Assembly: GCA_027493945.1 (NCBI GenBank)
Contig: JAOSJU010000001.1
Span: forward strand, 3,034,484-3,098,483
Length of the DNA stretch: 64,000 bases
DNA from: Burkholderiaceae bacterium
GTDB taxonomy: Bacteria; Pseudomonadota; Gammaproteobacteria; Burkholderiales; Burkholderiaceae_E
Reading direction: 5' to 3'
Shown: piece by piece, positions 62,044 through 64,000 of the stretch
How the letters are laid out: every line of letters begins with the position of its first letter
Position numbering within the stretch: position 1 is the stretch's first letter
Made by a program: the position numbers and the translations under genes
Notes under the pieces: generated by a model
The model's input: the letters and a program-made list of their open reading frames with translations, nothing else
Database searches by the model: none
Told to the model about the DNA's origin: nothing

Positions 62044-63554
62044 TCAGGTTTCCTCTTCGGCGAACGCCTCGTCGCGCTTCTTCGCGATCGCCGGCAGGAA
62101 CACGATCACCAGCAGCACTGCGGCGATGGCCAGCAGCGTGGCCGACAGCGGGCGGGTGACGAACACCGACCAGTCGCCGCGCGAGATCGTCATCGCGCGG
62201 CGCAGGTACTCCTCCATCAGCTTTCCGAGCACCAGCCCGAGCAGCAGCGGCGCCGGCTCGCAATCGAGCTTGCGAAACACGTAGCCCAGGATCGCGAACG
62301 GAATGGTCACGTAGACGTCGAAGACGTTGTTGTTGATCGAATACGCGCCCACGCAGCAGAACAGCAGGATCGCCGGATACAGGATCCGGTACGGCACCGT
62401 CAGCAGCCGGATCCACAGCCCGATCAGTGGTAGGTTCAGGATCACCAGCATCAGGTTGCCGACCCACATCGACGCGATCAGCCCCCAGAAGAGCTCCGGG
62501 TTGCTGGTCATCACCTGCGGGCCGGGCTGGATGTTGTGGATCATCATCCCGGCGACCATCAGCGCCATCACCGCGTTGGTCGGGATGCCCAGCGTGAGCA
62601 TCGGAATGAACGAGGTCTGCGAGCCCGCGTTGTTGGCCGCCTCCGGCCCCGCCACTCCTTCGATCGCGCCCTTGCCGAAGCGCTCCGGCGTCTTCGAGAG
62701 CTTCTTCTCGACCGCGTACGACGTGAACGAGGACAGCACCGCGCCGCCGCCGGGCAGGATGCCCAGGAACGAACCCAGCGCCGTGCCGCGCAGGATCGGC
62801 GCGATCGACGCCTTGAACTCGGCCATGCTGGGCAGCAGCCGCCCGACCTTCTTCGTGAACACCTCGCGGTTCTCGCGCTGCTCGAGGTTGGCGATGATCT
62901 CGCCGAACCCGAAGATCCCCATCGCCACCGCCGCCAGCTCGATGCCGTCGGTGAGTTCCGGGATGTCGAACGAGAAGCGCGCCAAGCCGGAGTTCACGTC
63001 GGTGCCGACCATCCCGATCAGCAGCCCGAACACCACCATGGCGAGCGCTTTCAGGATCGAGCCGTGCGCCAGCACCACGGCAGCGATCAGGCCCAGCACC
63101 ATCAGCGAGAAGTACTCGGCGGGTCCGAACTTGAACGCCACCTCGGCCAGCGGCGGTGCGAAGCCGGCGATCAGCAGCGTCGCCACCGTGCCCGCGAAGA
63201 ACGAGCCGATCGCCGCGATCGACAGCGCCGGCCCCGGGCGTCCGTTGCGCGCCATCTGGTAGCCGTCCAGCGTGGTGACCACCGACGAGATCTCGCCGGG
63301 CAGGTTCACCAGGATCGCAGTGGTGGACCCCCGTACTGCGCCCCGTAGTAGATCCCGGCCAGCATGATCAGCGCCGTGGTCGGGTCGGTCATCTTGTAGG
63401 TGATCGGCAGCAGCATCGCGATCGTCGCGAGCGGCCCGATCCCGGGCAGCACCCCGATCAGCGTGCCCAGCAGCACGCCGATGAAGCAGTAGAAGACGTT
63501 CTCCGGGCTCAGCGCGGTCGCGAAGCCCAGCGCCAGGTTCGACATCAGCTCCAT
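62044..63554 (-). CDS. tctA: Tripartite tricarboxylate transporter, large membrane subunit TctA, one frameshift
   Basis: TctA is the 12-helix permease that takes up citrate or other acids delivered by a TctC binding protein. The start at 63554 gives VFYCFIGVLLGTLIGVLPGI and GPLATIAMLLPITYKMTDPT, the TctA signature. At the five-base C-run 63,328-63,332 one base is missing; the next frame goes on as STTAILVNLPGEISSVVTTL, GSFLGILPGGGAVLSSFTSY and GSQTSFIPMLTLGIPTN. The corrected length is about 503 residues. It lies 18 bases after tctB. Confidence 0.93.
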
Positions 63555-63572
63555 GGTCCCGGTGCTCCGCGG

Positions 63573-63998
63573 CTACTGCGTCAGGAACTTCGGCCAAACC
63601 GGAAACTGCAGCTCCAGCCCCTTGACGAAGACCAGCTCGGACATGATCAGCAGCACCACGATCGAGATCGCGGTTTCCTTCCAGCTGAACTCGTGGCTCG
63701 CCACCGCCGAGATGCCGATCAGCAGTGCGATCGCGATCACGCTGCCCAGCCAGGGCAGCGCCACCGCGAACACGGCCACCGAGACCAGGATCAGGAACAG
63801 CTCGCGCCAGCCGATGCTGCCGACCCGCTCCTCCCTGCTGCCCGCCGCCACCGACTGCCAGACGATCGCCGCCCCCAGAAGCGCCATCAGGGCGCCGAGC
63901 ATCGTCGGGAAGAAGCCGGGGCCCATCCGGGCCGGCGTTCCCAGCTGGTAGGCCTGCGAGAAGACCACGAACAGCACCCCCAGCACCAGGAACATGAT
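63573..63998 (-). CDS. tctB: Tripartite tricarboxylate transporter, small subunit TctB (5' end outside window)
   Basis: The visible 141 or so residues have four hydrophobic helices, as in TctB (for instance ELFLILVSVAVFAVALPWLG), and the family segment GTPARMGPGFFPTMLG near the N-terminus. The frame is open to the right edge, and TctB proteins usually have about 15 to 20 residues before this point, so the true start lies outside. A tctC gene would be expected further upstream. Confidence 0.88.
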   Translation of the reverse strand: MMFLVLGVLFVVFSQAYQLGTPARMGPGFFPTMLGALMALLGAAIVWQSVAAGSREERVGSIGWRELFLILVSVAVFAVALPWLGSVIAIALLIGISAVASHEFSWKETAISIVVLLIMSELVFVKGLELQFPVWPKFLTQ

Positions 63999-64000
63999 CC

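Overview
The window is high-GC DNA from a betaproteobacterium, most likely of the order Burkholderiales. The evidence is the gene order (groL; ybeZ-ybeY-corC-lnt-glyQ-glyS-gmhB-plsC-ygjP-gloA; rsmA-surA-lptD divergent from amgK-murU-pepP-ubiH-dusB-fis-purH-ruvCAB-ybgC-tolQRAB-pal-cpoB-queC) and the tripartite tricarboxylate transporter genes at the right edge. No species can be named from the sequence alone.

Layout. 1-870: the 3' half of groL and its terminator. About 900-17,300: a variable island. It holds (a) a minus-strand operon of herA, nurA and a DNA methyltransferase, in which herA is split by an IS5-family element and nurA by an IS21-family element; (b) an SOS-box operon with a LexA-like repressor, two unknown genes and an IS1595-type transposase; (c) an Xre-ImmA/IrrE protease gene next to a PIN-like gene; (d) a minus-strand cluster of three unknown genes, two of them paralogues, plus a decayed further paralogue and a small membrane-protein gene with its own terminator. 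17,400-23,150: OmpA-like lipoprotein, transglutaminase-like protein, EamA transporter, pyrF, a TctD/TctE-like two-component system and tRNA-Met. 23,200-29,100: a small exported protein, miaB, and a two-gene unit that looks like a Slam-type outer-membrane translocator with a FecR-domain partner carrying 43 Gly-Gly-Thr repeats. 29,100-59,200: housekeeping genes for translation quality control, lipoprotein maturation, glycyl-tRNA synthesis, LPS heptose and LPS export, peptidoglycan recycling, ubiquinone, tRNA modification, purine synthesis, Holliday-junction processing and the Tol-Pal system. 59,490-61,740: tRNA-Lys followed by mobile-element debris (integrase remnant, EthD protein, AraC remnant). 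62,044-64,000: tctA and partial tctB.

How the parts work together. In the island, HerA (DNA translocase) and NurA (nuclease) are known partners. Their translational coupling with a methyltransferase suggests a defence or DNA-processing module, now inactivated by two independent insertions. Removing each element together with one copy of its target duplication restores the reading frame exactly. In the core, SurA and LptD serve outer-membrane assembly, AmgK-MurU recycle cell-wall sugars, and TolQRAB-Pal-CpoB couple envelope constriction to division.

Caution. At least a dozen single-base frameshifts lie in genes that are normally intact or essential (rsmA, surA, lptD twice, murU, dusB, purH, tolA, tctA and others). 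They are best explained as residual indel errors in this sequence, so the frameshifts in herA and nurA must not be read as decay. The IS insertions in those two genes are separate and well supported.
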